Shown in pieces: positions 47,928 through 56,595 of a stretch of 64,000 nucleotides of DNA. Source of the DNA: Vibrio plantisponsor (GTDB lineage: Bacteria; Pseudomonadota; Gammaproteobacteria; Enterobacterales; Vibrionaceae); NCBI RefSeq assembly GCF_013041605.1, contig NZ_JABEQC010000002.1:248001-312000 (forward strand), in the 5' to 3' direction. A model generated the notes under the pieces. That model did no database searches. It was not told the origin of the DNA and worked only from the letters and a program-made list of their open reading frames with translations. The position numbers and the translations under genes were made by a program. Position 1 is the first letter of the stretch, and every line of letters begins with the position of its first letter.

Positions 47928-48406
47928 TTATCCACAAAAAATACATTAAAGCAGATGAAATAATACCTTCATGTATGAATAAACAGGGGTTTGTACAGTC
48001 ATTTACCACTATGCTGGCGTTATTTTCAGCTATTTTTTTCTGGCAGTGTGGATAACAGTGAGATTGGTTGATCTTTGACCTTTCTAAGTGATCAAAAAAT
48101 AGAGTGGCTGCTGTTTTAAGTTGGTTATCTGAAATTTAAGTTTAACTTTATGTTTATTAAGGAATAAATTGGATTTCCTATATTGTTTATCTATTAGGTA
48201 TTTATTGGGGTTATGTTTTTTTTACACAGTTCACTGTCTTCTTCACATGGTTATTCACAGAAATCGTGAATAAATGTGGTCTAGCTCCCACTCTTTTGTT
48301 GATAACTTATTTTTTGATTAAAAACTATTCTATTGAGGGGTTGTCGACGATAAATCTCGTGTGAATCACACTAGTAAGTTTGCTCATATTGGGGATATGT
48401 GGAAAA
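47928..48406. other. DnaA-box cluster, proposed DARS2-like locus
   Basis: Between divergent mutH and rppH. Perfect 9-mers (TTATNCACA): 47928-47936 plus, 48047-48055 minus, 48251-48259 plus. One-mismatch sites: 48220-48228 plus (TTTTACACA), 48265-48273 minus (CGTGAATAA), 48398-48406 minus (TGTGGAAAA). Four GATC sites lie in 47877-48093. An IHF-like sequence with one mismatch lies at 48307-48319. E. coli has DARS2 in the equivalent mutH-rppH (nudH) gap. No gene is seen in the region. Confidence 0.7.
48251..48283. other. Candidate DARS core: three closely packed DnaA boxes
   Basis: TTATTCACA (plus), 5-bp spacer, CGTGAATAA (minus, 8 of 9), 1-bp spacer, TGTGGTCTA (minus, 6 of 9, weak). One box facing two tandem boxes resembles the box I versus II/III layout that I recall for the DARS core. 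Confidence 0.5.
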
Positions 48407-48442
48407 ATCAGAACAATTACAGATTTTACTAGAGGTTTGCCA

Positions 48443-48961
48443 GTGATAGATGGCGATGGTTACCGACTCAATGTAGGTATTGTGATTTGTAACAACCATG
48501 GTCAGGTATTCTGGGCGAAACGATACGGACAACATTCATGGCAGTTTCCTCAAGGGGGAATCGATGAAGGTGAGACTCCTGAACAAGCACTGTTCAGAGA
48601 GCTTTACGAAGAGGTTGGGTTAACTAAGAAAGATGTGAAAATCATTGCGACAAGCCGTCATTGGTTAAGATATAAGTTACCAAAGCGCCTAGTTCGTTGG
48701 GATTCTCAACCTGTCTGTATTGGACAAAAACAGAAATGGTTCTTGCTACGTTTGGAAAGTGATGAATCGAAGATTAACATGCAACGTGGCAGTTCCCCTG
48801 AATTTGATGGTTGGCGCTGGGTGAGTTACTGGTACCCAGTGAGACAAGTGGTGTCTTTTAAGCGTGATGTATATCGTCGTGCAATGAAGGAGTTTGCTTC
48901 ATTAGCGATGCCGTTTAGAGAGCGGAAGGTTAAAGGTAAACGCAAAAATCGAAGAGGATAG
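48443..48961 (+). CDS. rppH: RNA pyrophosphohydrolase
   Basis: Removes pyrophosphate from 5' ends of mRNA, starting RNase E decay. 172 aa. Nudix box at residues 38-60: [23 protein letters not shown] pattern (GX5EX7REUXEEXGU) is exact. GTG start at 48443 ([14 protein letters not shown]), 7 nt after AGAGG, aligned with E. coli; the frame extension to 48380 is rejected. Basic C-terminal tail. Two bp before ptsP. Confidence 0.97.
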   Translation: MIDGDGYRLNVGIVICNNHGQVFWAKRYGQHSWQFPQGGIDEGETPEQALFRELYEEVGLTKKDVKIIATSRHWLRYKLPKRLVRWDSQPVCIGQKQKWFLLRLESDESKINMQRGSSPEFDGWRWVSYWYPVRQVVSFKRDVYRRAMKEFASLAMPFRERKVKGKRKNRRG

Positions 48962-48963
48962 AC

Positions 48964-51213
48964 ATGCTTTCTCAGCTAAGGGAGATAGTTGAACAGGTTT
49001 CAAAGGTAGAGAATGTCAATCAGGCGTTAGATATCTTTGTAAAGCAAACGTGCAGCGCTATGGCAACAGAGTGCTGCACTGTCTATCTTGCTAATGAAGA
49101 AATGCAACGTTTAGAACTGATGGCGACTCAAGGCTTGAAGTTCAAAGGCGATAAAATTCATATTGGCTTCGAAGAAGGTCTGGTGGGTTTAGTCAAACGT
49201 TCAGCGGAACCGATTAACTTAGCAGAAGCGTCTAAGCACCCAAATTTCAAATACTTCAAACAACTGGGGGAAGAGGTTTACCACTCTTTCCTTGGCACTC
49301 CAATTATTTACCGTAAACAAGTACTTGGCGTACTGGTTGTTCAGCAAAAGTCTCCTCGCTCTTTTAGCGAGATGGAAGTTTCTTTCCTCGTAACGTTAGC
49401 AGCTCAGCTTGCGGTCATTGTCGCGCACGCTCAAACTCAGGGACAATGGTTGCTTTCAAAGAAGAAGCAACATTCGATCTCTGGTGTTGCGGCCTCTTCT
49501 GGGGTTGCGATTGGCGAGTTTTGGTGGGATGACACTCAACCTCAACTTTCTGAAGTCTACCCTGCATCGACCTTAGATATCGATCGTGAACAAGAGTGGT
49601 TAGCGCTGGCGATTGAGAGTGCACTGGGCGATTTTCGCAAAATGCGTAAAAAGCTCGACAGTGACATTAACAAAGAAGCACTGGCGATCTTCGATCTGTT
49701 TACTCACCTTTTGAATGATCCTATGCTGCGCAAGGACCTGAAAACTCAGATTCAAAAAGGGGACAGAGCGGATTGGGCGTTGCGACAAGTGGTGGAAAGT
49801 TACTCCAACCGTTTTGCTCGAATGTCAGATGTGTATCTGCGTGAACGAGCGCAAGACATTCGCGAGCTCGGTCAACGTCTATTGTTCTTTTTGCACAATA
49901 CAGAGCAAGAACAACATCAGTTAGAACAACCTATCATCTTGGTGGTTCGTGAGTTAACCGCTACCATTTTGGCTGCGCTCCCTAAAGACAAATTATTAGC
50001 CGTCGTTTCTATTGAAGGGGCAGCTAACTCGCACGCGGCAATTTTGTCACGGGCGTTAGGCATTCCCGCTGTTATGGGGGTGTCTTTAAACCTTAAAGAC
50101 ATCAACGGTAAAACCGGTATTGTTGATGGCTATAGTGGCAAGATCTTTATTTCACCAGCGAAGTCGATTCTCTCTGAATATCGAGCGTTGGCGAACGAAG
50201 AAACTGAACTGTCTAAAATGGTCAATGAAGTCATTGACCAACCTGCGATTACTCAAGATGGCTCTCACATTGAGCTGATGTTGAACTCGGGTCTCAGTGC
50301 CGATACCAATATTGCGATCAATAAAGGGGTCGATGGCGTCGGGTTATACCGAACCGAATTTTCATTTTTGCTGCAACACCGCTTCCCTTCAGAAGAAGAG
50401 CAAATTCAGCAATACGGCAGTGTACTCAATGCCTACCCAGATAAACGGGTAGTAATGCGTACATTAGATGTCGGTGGTGATAAACCGCTTCCTTATCTAC
50501 CAATAGAGGAAGACAACCCGTTCCTTGGCTGGCGCGGTATTCGCTTCACCTTAGATCATCCTGATATTTTCCTTATCCAATTGAGGGCAATGATGCGCGC
50601 CAGTAAAGCGCACAATAACCTCAGTATTTTGCTGCCAATGATTTCTAGCACCACTGAGTTAGATGATTCACTCAAGTTGATTCATCAAGCATATAGTGAA
50701 GCGGTGAAGTTAGACCCGAGCATTGTCATGCCTGAAATTGGCATCATGGTTGAAGTGCCGTCAATGCTCTATCTGCTTCCTCTGATTGCCGATAAAATTG
50801 ATTTTGTTTCAGTCGGTACCAACGATTTGACTCAATATTTATTGGCCGTAGATCGGAACAATTCGCGCGTTGCTGATGTCTATGAGTCAATGCATCCATC
50901 GGTTGTCATGGCGCTTAAGCAAATTCAGCAAATTTGTACCACACACAATATTCCGGTGTGTGTTTGTGGGGAATTAGCTGGTGACCCGATAGGTTCTATG
51001 CTGCTTATCGGTTTAGGCTATACCACACTGAGTATGAACACCTCCAATGTAGCTAAGGTCAAATACCTTGTACGAAATGCAAAAATGTCACAATTAGTTG
51101 AACTTGCTGACAAAGCGTTGATGCAGCCTTACGGCAAAGATATTTATAATATGATGCTAGGTTATATTGAAGAACAAGGGCTTGCAGGTTTTGTCCGCGC
51201 TGGCAAGAAATAG
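48964..51213 (+). CDS. ptsP: PTS-Ntr enzyme I
   Basis: Phosphoenolpyruvate-protein phosphotransferase of the nitrogen-related PTS. 749 aa: N-terminal GAF domain (about 1-160), then the PEP-utiliser domains. Phosphorylated His is H357 in EGAANSHAAILSRALGIPAVMG, one residue from E. coli PtsP H356. PEP-binding segments LDVGGDKPLPYL, GVGLYRTEF and FVSVGTNDLTQY are present. Same rppH-ptsP order as E. coli. Confidence 0.97.
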   Translation: MLSQLREIVEQVSKVENVNQALDIFVKQTCSAMATECCTVYLANEEMQRLELMATQGLKFKGDKIHIGFEEGLVGLVKRSAEPINLAEASKHPNFKYFKQLGEEVYHSFLGTPIIYRKQVLGVLVVQQKSPRSFSEMEVSFLVTLAAQLAVIVAHAQTQGQWLLSKKKQHSISGVAASSGVAIGEFWWDDTQPQLSEVYPASTLDIDREQEWLALAIESALGDFRKMRKKLDSDINKEALAIFDLFTHLLNDPMLRKDLKTQIQKGDRADWALRQVVESYSNRFARMSDVYLRERAQDIRELGQRLLFFLHNTEQEQHQLEQPIILVVRELTATILAALPKDKLLAVVSIEGAANSHAAILSRALGIPAVMGVSLNLKDINGKTGIVDGYSGKIFISPAKSILSEYRALANEETELSKMVNEVIDQPAITQDGSHIELMLNSGLSADTNIAINKGVDGVGLYRTEFSFLLQHRFPSEEEQIQQYGSVLNAYPDKRVVMRTLDVGGDKPLPYLPIEEDNPFLGWRGIRFTLDHPDIFLIQLRAMMRASKAHNNLSILLPMISSTTELDDSLKLIHQAYSEAVKLDPSIVMPEIGIMVEVPSMLYLLPLIADKIDFVSVGTNDLTQYLLAVDRNNSRVADVYESMHPSVVMALKQIQQICTTHNIPVCVCGELAGDPIGSMLLIGLGYTTLSMNTSNVAKVKYLVRNAKMSQLVELADKALMQPYGKDIYNMMLGYIEEQGLAGFVRAGKK

Positions 51214-51222
51214 GAATTAAAT

Positions 51223-52017
51223 GTGAATTTCGAATTACTGGCTCTATTACTGGTGTTAGGGTCTGTTGTTGGCGTGCTTGCAGGTCTACTGGGAATTGGT
51301 GGCGGTTTAGTCGTTGTTCCTGCGTTGGTTTTTCTGTTACCTAAGGCGGGCATCTCTTCCGAAATATTAATGCATATGGCATTAGCCACCTCTTTAGCGA
51401 CTATTATTCTTACTTCATTTTCTTCTGCGCTGAGTCACCTTAAGCTCGGCAACGTCGACATGTTCGCGGTGAAATGGTTAATGCCGGGTGTCTTGTTTGG
51501 CGGCTATTTCGGCGCAACGGTCGCTGATTGGATTCCCAATCAATATCTTCCCAAAGTATTCAGCATCATTGTGATGATGCTGGCTTGGCAGATGTTTCGT
51601 TCGATTAAAGTTCTCTCTCATCATCCCATGCCGAATGCAGTGATCACGGCGTTGTGTGGTGGTGGAATTGGCATTGTCTCTAGCCTTGTTGGCGTGGGTG
51701 GCGGTTCACTTTCAGTGCCGTTTTTAAATCGTCACGGAGTGGAAATGCGAAAAGCGGTGGGTTCTTCCGCCGTGTGCGGTTTTGGCATTGCAGTCTCTGG
51801 GATGCTTGGTTTTGTTGTCAGTGGATATCAGGTGGCAGACTTACCTCAATACAGTTGGGGTTATGTTTATCTACCTGCATTAGTGGCTATAGCTGCGACT
51901 TCAATGATGACAACACGTGTTGGTGCCAAGTTGTCGACGCAGCTTCCGACGGCATCGCTGAAACGAATTTTTGCTGTATTTCTTATGTTTGTTGCTGTAA
52001 CCATGCTGGTTCAGTAA
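51223..52017 (+). CDS. TSUP family membrane transporter (TauE/SafE-like)
   Basis: 264 aa, about eight hydrophobic helices in two halves, each with a glycine-rich LGIGGGLVVVPAL / VGVGGGSLSVPFL repeat typical of sulfite exporter TauE/SafE proteins. Substrate unknown. GTG start at 51223 just 9 nt after the ptsP stop, with AGGA from the stop region. In E. coli ptsP and lgt are adjacent; this gene lies between them here. Confidence 0.88.
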   Translation: MNFELLALLLVLGSVVGVLAGLLGIGGGLVVVPALVFLLPKAGISSEILMHMALATSLATIILTSFSSALSHLKLGNVDMFAVKWLMPGVLFGGYFGATVADWIPNQYLPKVFSIIVMMLAWQMFRSIKVLSHHPMPNAVITALCGGGIGIVSSLVGVGGGSLSVPFLNRHGVEMRKAVGSSAVCGFGIAVSGMLGFVVSGYQVADLPQYSWGYVYLPALVAIAATSMMTTRVGAKLSTQLPTASLKRIFAVFLMFVAVTMLVQ

Positions 52018-52052
52018 TTCCTTTTTTCACTAAGTAGAAGAGAACGTATTTT

Positions 52053-52871
52053 ATGTCTCAGGGTTATCTTCAGTTCCCAAATATTGACCCCGTTCTGGTC
52101 GCCATTGGCCCTATTTCCATACGTTGGTATGGAATGATGTATCTGGTCGGTTTCTTGTTTGCAATGTGGCTTGCCAATCGTCGTGCAGATCGCTCTGACG
52201 GTGTTTGGAATCGAGAACAAGTATCCGATTTATTGTTTGCTGGATTCTTAGGGGTCATTATCGGTGGCCGTGTGGGCTACGTTCTGTTCTATAACTTCGA
52301 TATGTTCTTAGCCGATCCTCTTTACCTATTTAAAGTCTGGACAGGCGGTATGTCTTTCCATGGCGGCTTGCTCGGTGTTATCTCTGCAATGATTTGGTAC
52401 GCGCGAAAGAATGGGCGTACCTTCTTTGGAGTCGCCGATTTTGTTGCCCCACTTGTACCTTTTGGTTTAGGCATGGGACGTTTAGGTAACTTTATGAACA
52501 GCGAACTTTGGGGCCGAGTGACAGATGTGCCTTGGGCGTTTGTCTTCCCTAATGGTGGTCCATTACCTCGTCATCCTTCGCAGCTTTATGAGATGGCTCT
52601 TGAAGGTGTGGTTCTGTTCTTTATCCTTAACTGGTTTATCAAGAAACCTCGTCCGCTTGGTTCAGTTTCAGGGCTATTCTTAGCTGGATATGGTACATTC
52701 CGTTTCCTCGTTGAGTATGTTCGTGAGCCCGATGCTCAGCTTGGCCTGCTGCTCGGTGGTGTCATCTCAATGGGGCAGTTGTTGTCACTTCCGATGGTGA
52801 TTCTGGGCGTACTGATGATGGTGTGGGCATACAAGCGTGGCCTATACAAAGACAGCGTTGCGAATAAGTAA
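52053..52871 (+). CDS. lgt: Prolipoprotein diacylglyceryl transferase
   Basis: Transfers diacylglycerol from phosphatidylglycerol to the lipobox cysteine of prolipoproteins in the inner membrane. 272 aa, about seven membrane helices. Signature [13 protein letters not shown], plus FHGGLLGV and the conserved HPSQLYE. Between the TSUP gene and thyA. Confidence 0.97.
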   Translation: MSQGYLQFPNIDPVLVAIGPISIRWYGMMYLVGFLFAMWLANRRADRSDGVWNREQVSDLLFAGFLGVIIGGRVGYVLFYNFDMFLADPLYLFKVWTGGMSFHGGLLGVISAMIWYARKNGRTFFGVADFVAPLVPFGLGMGRLGNFMNSELWGRVTDVPWAFVFPNGGPLPRHPSQLYEMALEGVVLFFILNWFIKKPRPLGSVSGLFLAGYGTFRFLVEYVREPDAQLGLLLGGVISMGQLLSLPMVILGVLMMVWAYKRGLYKDSVANK

Positions 52872-52898
52872 GTTAAAAAATCAAAGTAAGGGTATTTT

Positions 52899-53750
52899 GT
52901 GAAACAGTATTTGGATCTCTGCCAGAGAATCGTTGATGAAGGCGTTTGGATTGAAAATGAACGCACTGGTAAACGTTGTCTTACCGTTATTAATGCTGAT
53001 TTAACTTACGATGTTGCCAACAATCAGTTCCCGCTGGTCACTACGCGTAAGAGTTTCTGGAAAGCCGCAGTTGCTGAACTGCTTGGCTATATCCGCGGTT
53101 ATGATAACGCGGAAGATTTCCGCAAGTTAGGCACTAAAACTTGGGATGCCAATGCAAACCTGAATGAAGCTTGGCTCAACAATCCTTACCGTAAAGGTGA
53201 AGATGACATGGGACGAGTCTATGGCGTACAAGGTCGTGCGTGGGCAAAGCCGGATGGCGGTCATATCGATCAGCTTAAGAAAATCGTGGATGACTTAACT
53301 CGTGGTGTGGATGATCGCGGTGAAATTCTGAATTTCTACAACCCAGGTGAGTTCCATATGGGCTGCTTGCGCCCTTGTATGTACAGTCATCACTTCTCTT
53401 TGCTGGGTGACACTCTGTATCTGAATAGCACGCAACGTTCATGCGATGTCCCGCTTGGTCTGAACTTCAACATGGTTCAGGTTTATGTCTTCCTCGCTGT
53501 TATGGCACAAATAACCGGTAAGAAACCGGGGCAGGCGTTCCATAAGATTGTGAATGCTCACATCTATGAAGACCAATTAGCCTTGATGCGAGACGTTCAG
53601 TTAAAGCGTGAGCCTCTTGCTGCACCTAAATTCCATATCAACCCAGAGATTAAATCACTGGAAGATTTGGAAACGTGGGTAACTTTGGATGACTTCGAAG
53701 TGACAGGGTACGAGTTTCACGACCCAATTCAGTATCCGTTTTCGGTTTAA
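52899..53750 (+). CDS. thyA: Thymidylate synthase
   Basis: Methylates dUMP to dTMP using methylene-tetrahydrofolate. 283 aa, about 19 longer than E. coli ThyA, with an insertion around 115-150. Catalytic cysteine C160 in [24 protein letters not shown] binds dUMP. GTG start at 52899 after AAGGG. Downstream of lgt as in E. coli. Closed by a terminator shared with dapD. Confidence 0.95.
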   Translation: MKQYLDLCQRIVDEGVWIENERTGKRCLTVINADLTYDVANNQFPLVTTRKSFWKAAVAELLGYIRGYDNAEDFRKLGTKTWDANANLNEAWLNNPYRKGEDDMGRVYGVQGRAWAKPDGGHIDQLKKIVDDLTRGVDDRGEILNFYNPGEFHMGCLRPCMYSHHFSLLGDTLYLNSTQRSCDVPLGLNFNMVQVYVFLAVMAQITGKKPGQAFHKIVNAHIYEDQLALMRDVQLKREPLAAPKFHINPEIKSLEDLETWVTLDDFEVTGYEFHDPIQYPFSV

Positions 53751-53764
53751 AATCAACAGAAATA

Positions 53765-53789
53765 AAAAAGGCGCTTAATGCGCCTTTTT
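53765..53789. terminator. Bidirectional terminator (thyA / dapD)
   Basis: AAAAAGGCGC (53765-53774) pairs with GCGCCTTTTT (53780-53789), 5-nt loop. Confidence 0.93.
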
Positions 53790-53807
53790 CGATCTCAGAG
53801 CAACAGA

Positions 53808-54839
53808 TTAGTTGTTGCTGTGAAGTTCGCTGTTCAGTTCAACCGCAGATTTGTTTGCTAAGCACTCAACCTGACCGGTTTGTGAGTTGCGACGGAATAG
53901 AAGATCCGATACGCCAGCAAGATCACGCGCTTTAACGATCTCTACTTCGTTACCTTCTTTGTCCAGCATACGTACTTTGGTACCCGCTGTTACGTATAGG
54001 CCAGATTCAACAGTACAACGGTCACCTAGAGGGAAACCAAGACCTGAGTTTGCACCTAGAAGTGAGTTTTCACCGATTGAAACAACCACAGTACCGCCAC
54101 CAGACAGTGTACCCATGATGGATGCGCCGCCACCGATGTCAGAACCGTTACCGACTAGCACACCCGCAGAGATACGGCCTTCAACCATGCTTACGCCAGT
54201 CGTACCCGCGTTGAAGTTGATGAAGCCTTCGTGCATAACCGTTGTGCCTTCACCCACGTGTGCGCCAAGACGTACACGAGAAGTATCAGCAATACGGATT
54301 CCCGCTGGAACCACGTAGTCGACCATTTTAGGGAACTTATCTACACAATCGACTGTAAGAGCACGGCCTGCTAGGCGAGCTTCGATTTGGCGCTCAGTCA
54401 GTTCTGGCAGGTCAATCGGACCTTCGTTGGTCCATGCGATGTTGTGCAGCAGACCGAAAATACCATCTAGCACAGTGCCGTGTGGCAGTACTAGGCGGTT
54501 TGAAATAAGTTGCAGTTTAAGGAAACCTTCAGATACAGATTGAGGTTTTTCATCTGCGGCGAGTACTACAAGTACTAGAGGTTGTGATGAGTTAGCCGCT
54601 TTTTCTGCAAATGAAGCGTTAACTGCTTGGTCGTTTTCAGCAAATGCTTTTGCAAGCTGCGCGCTTTGCTCAGCCGTAATTTCAATTGCTTGGTTACCGT
54701 CTGTGTAACCTGCGATAGCTGCTACGCTAGTCACTAATGCATCGCTAGGATTTAGAATCGGTGCAGGGAAGCATGCTTCGATAATTTTTCCATCACGGTT
54801 TTTTGTTGCCGTACCAAAGCCAAGTGCAAAATACGCCAT
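53808..54839 (-). CDS. dapD: Tetrahydrodipicolinate N-succinyltransferase (long form)
   Basis: Succinyl-CoA-dependent step of lysine/diaminopimelate synthesis. 343 aa, the longer DapD type seen in Pseudomonas and Vibrio rather than the 274-aa E. coli form. The hexapeptide-repeat core is visible (RLGAHVGEGTTVMHEGFINFNAGTTG, IGGGASIMGTLSGGG, GENSLLGANSGLGFPLGD). ATG 54839 (MAYFALGFGTATKN) has GGAGAG upstream; the 8-residue frame extension is rejected. Confidence 0.95.
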   Translation of the reverse strand: MAYFALGFGTATKNRDGKIIEACFPAPILNPSDALVTSVAAIAGYTDGNQAIEITAEQSAQLAKAFAENDQAVNASFAEKAANSSQPLVLVVLAADEKPQSVSEGFLKLQLISNRLVLPHGTVLDGIFGLLHNIAWTNEGPIDLPELTERQIEARLAGRALTVDCVDKFPKMVDYVVPAGIRIADTSRVRLGAHVGEGTTVMHEGFINFNAGTTGVSMVEGRISAGVLVGNGSDIGGGASIMGTLSGGGTVVVSIGENSLLGANSGLGFPLGDRCTVESGLYVTAGTKVRMLDKEGNEVEIVKARDLAGVSDLLFRRNSQTGQVECLANKSAVELNSELHSNN

Positions 54840-55021
54840 GTTTGCTCTCCGTATTATTTTCAATGGGGTATAGCAGACAACCTGTTGAGCTAAGTCGCTG
54901 CATTAATAATCTGTTGATGGTCATCATAAAGAGAGTTTTTCAGTGATAAAAGAGTAAAAAAGCAATAAGTCCGTAGAACGATACCTTTTGTCTTTTGGGA
55001 GATATATCTCTCTAAATGGAA

Positions 55022-55048
55022 TAAAAAACCGCTGACTAGGCAGCGGTT
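55022..55048 (-). terminator. Terminator of yebG
   Basis: On the minus strand AACCGCTG-CCTAGT-CAGCGGTT is followed by a run of T, 40 bp after the yebG stop. Confidence 0.92.
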
Positions 55049-55087
55049 CTCAAACCAAACTTAAACAACCGAGCTTACAAGGGAAGC

Positions 55088-55384
55088 TTAGGCAGCGTCG
55101 TCAACGGCATCTTCCGTTTTCACTGCTTTTGGTTTCTTTGTCGGTGGTGTTGGTTTGCGTTTTGCACCTAAAGCGATCAAAACGTCTTCTTTGTTCTGAG
55201 CTAAGAACATAGCCAGTTCTTCGGTTTTCGCTTCATCTTCAATCAGTTCACTTTTACCGATTAGTTCGAACAGCTCGTCCGCCATATCCAGCATTTTGTC
55301 ATAAGCGTCAGCTTCGGCTTTCGAGGTAAAAGTCATTTTCTCTTCTCCGTTGCGTTCCACCACGTACTTAACGATGACAGCCAT
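55088..55384 (-). CDS. yebG: DNA damage-inducible protein YebG
   Basis: 98 aa. The N-terminus MAVIVKYVVERNGEEKMTFTSKAEADAYDKMLDMAD matches E. coli YebG closely; the C-terminal half is charged and divergent, with a Lys/Pro segment. Function unknown beyond SOS induction in E. coli. A LexA box lies just upstream, so SOS control is conserved. Confidence 0.93.
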   Translation of the reverse strand: MAVIVKYVVERNGEEKMTFTSKAEADAYDKMLDMADELFELIGKSELIEDEAKTEELAMFLAQNKEDVLIALGAKRKPTPPTKKPKAVKTEDAVDDAA

Positions 55385-55412
55385 GGTCCTTCCTCTAAAT
55401 TGGTGTTTGAAT

Positions 55413-55432
55413 TACTGTCTGTTTATACAGTT
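55413..55432 (-). promoter_or_regulatory. LexA (SOS) box upstream of yebG
   Basis: CTG-N10-CAG is exact (CTGTCTGTTTATACAG at 55415-55430), within a 20-bp near-palindrome starting TACTGT. It lies about 30 bp before the yebG start, over the likely promoter. Confidence 0.88.
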
Positions 55433-55474
55433 TTAATAATGAAATGTCCAGACGAGGACAACAAAGCTGATACA

Positions 55475-56401
55475 TCAATCAAGCGGTTTTCTGCTGTTGT
55501 TTTCTGTGTCCGAACTCTTATGCCACTGATGACAGAACTCAATGAAATGTTTGAGCAGCGGGCTTTGGTATTTCTCTTTGTGTACCAGTAGCCAGAAACG
55601 TCGCTTCATATCCAGAGGTACATTCAGTATCTTGATTCGACCATCATTGACCGCAGTTTGCGCCGCCAGTTTAGATAAACAACCAAAGCCTAATCCTGCC
55701 GAAACACAGTTGATAATCGCTTCGGTAGTGTTTAGCTGAAAGGCTTCCTGCCAATGTTCAATACGTGGCGCAACGGCCCTTAAAAAGAACTCTCTTGAGC
55801 CCGAGCCTGCCTCGCGCAACATCCATTCGCTCTGTTCAAAATCTCGCAATGTCACTTTTTCTTGCTGTGCCAATGGGTGATTAGGAGAGCAGACAATGCA
55901 CATTTCATCTTGGCTGAACTGAGTGGAAATCAGTTGCGGGTGCAATGTTTTGCCTTCGATCAGAGCGATATCCAGTTCGTAGTCGACCAGTTTTTCGCAA
56001 ATCAGCGCAGAGTTAGAAATGAACAGGCTCTGTTGCTGGTGTTGATACTTTTGGCGAAAGTGGCTGAGCAGGTAGGGTGCGACTTGGTTGCCTATAGTGT
56101 CACTAGCACCAATACGCAATTGCCCAGATAAAGAATTATCACCATCGAAAAGCTGGTCGATAGCGTTAGAGCGGCTGAGCAACTCATCGGCGAGCGGTAA
56201 GAGCTTTTGCCCTTCTTGATTGAGAACCAATCGGTTATTTACTCGGTCAAACAGCGCATGGCCAATATGTTTCTCCAGTTCCGACAGAGCCATACTCACC
56301 GCTGCCTTGGACAAAAACAGTGCTTCAGCCGCCGTGGTTAAGGTTTTGTGCTGAGTAATAGTGGTAAACACTTTGATTTGCTTGAGAGAAATATTGCTCA
56401 T
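55475..56401 (-). CDS. LysR-type regulator (YeiE-like)
   Basis: 308 aa. N-terminal winged HTH (MSNISLKQIKVFTTITQHKTLTTAAEALFLSKAAVSMALSELE pattern) and a C-terminal co-inducer domain. The MALSELEKHIGHALFDRVNNRL stretch and LREAGSGSRE are closest to YeiE/CysB-like members. Targets unknown; it is divergent from recC with a 194-bp shared upstream region. Confidence 0.88.
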   Translation of the reverse strand: MSNISLKQIKVFTTITQHKTLTTAAEALFLSKAAVSMALSELEKHIGHALFDRVNNRLVLNQEGQKLLPLADELLSRSNAIDQLFDGDNSLSGQLRIGASDTIGNQVAPYLLSHFRQKYQHQQQSLFISNSALICEKLVDYELDIALIEGKTLHPQLISTQFSQDEMCIVCSPNHPLAQQEKVTLRDFEQSEWMLREAGSGSREFFLRAVAPRIEHWQEAFQLNTTEAIINCVSAGLGFGCLSKLAAQTAVNDGRIKILNVPLDMKRRFWLLVHKEKYQSPLLKHFIEFCHQWHKSSDTENNSRKPLD

Positions 56402-56595
56402 GATTTTGTTTAACTAAACTGAACGCTACTGAATAAAGTTAACTTACTGCTAAACACTGATGAAGTAAAAACCTAATTGATGAAGTAAAAAGCGAGAGTG
56501 AGGAATAGTTAACCTTTTGAATATTGGCTTAGATAAATGTTCAGGTAGTTGTGCTAATCTCAACGGCTATTAGGTGAGAACTGCATGAGTGAATT

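Noticed and set aside
47809..48442. crtS, the chromosome 1 site that triggers chromosome 2 replication
   Set aside because: As I recall, crtS lies in a different gene context in V. cholerae, and I see no RctB-type motif array; the DnaA boxes and mutH-rppH context fit DARS2 better.
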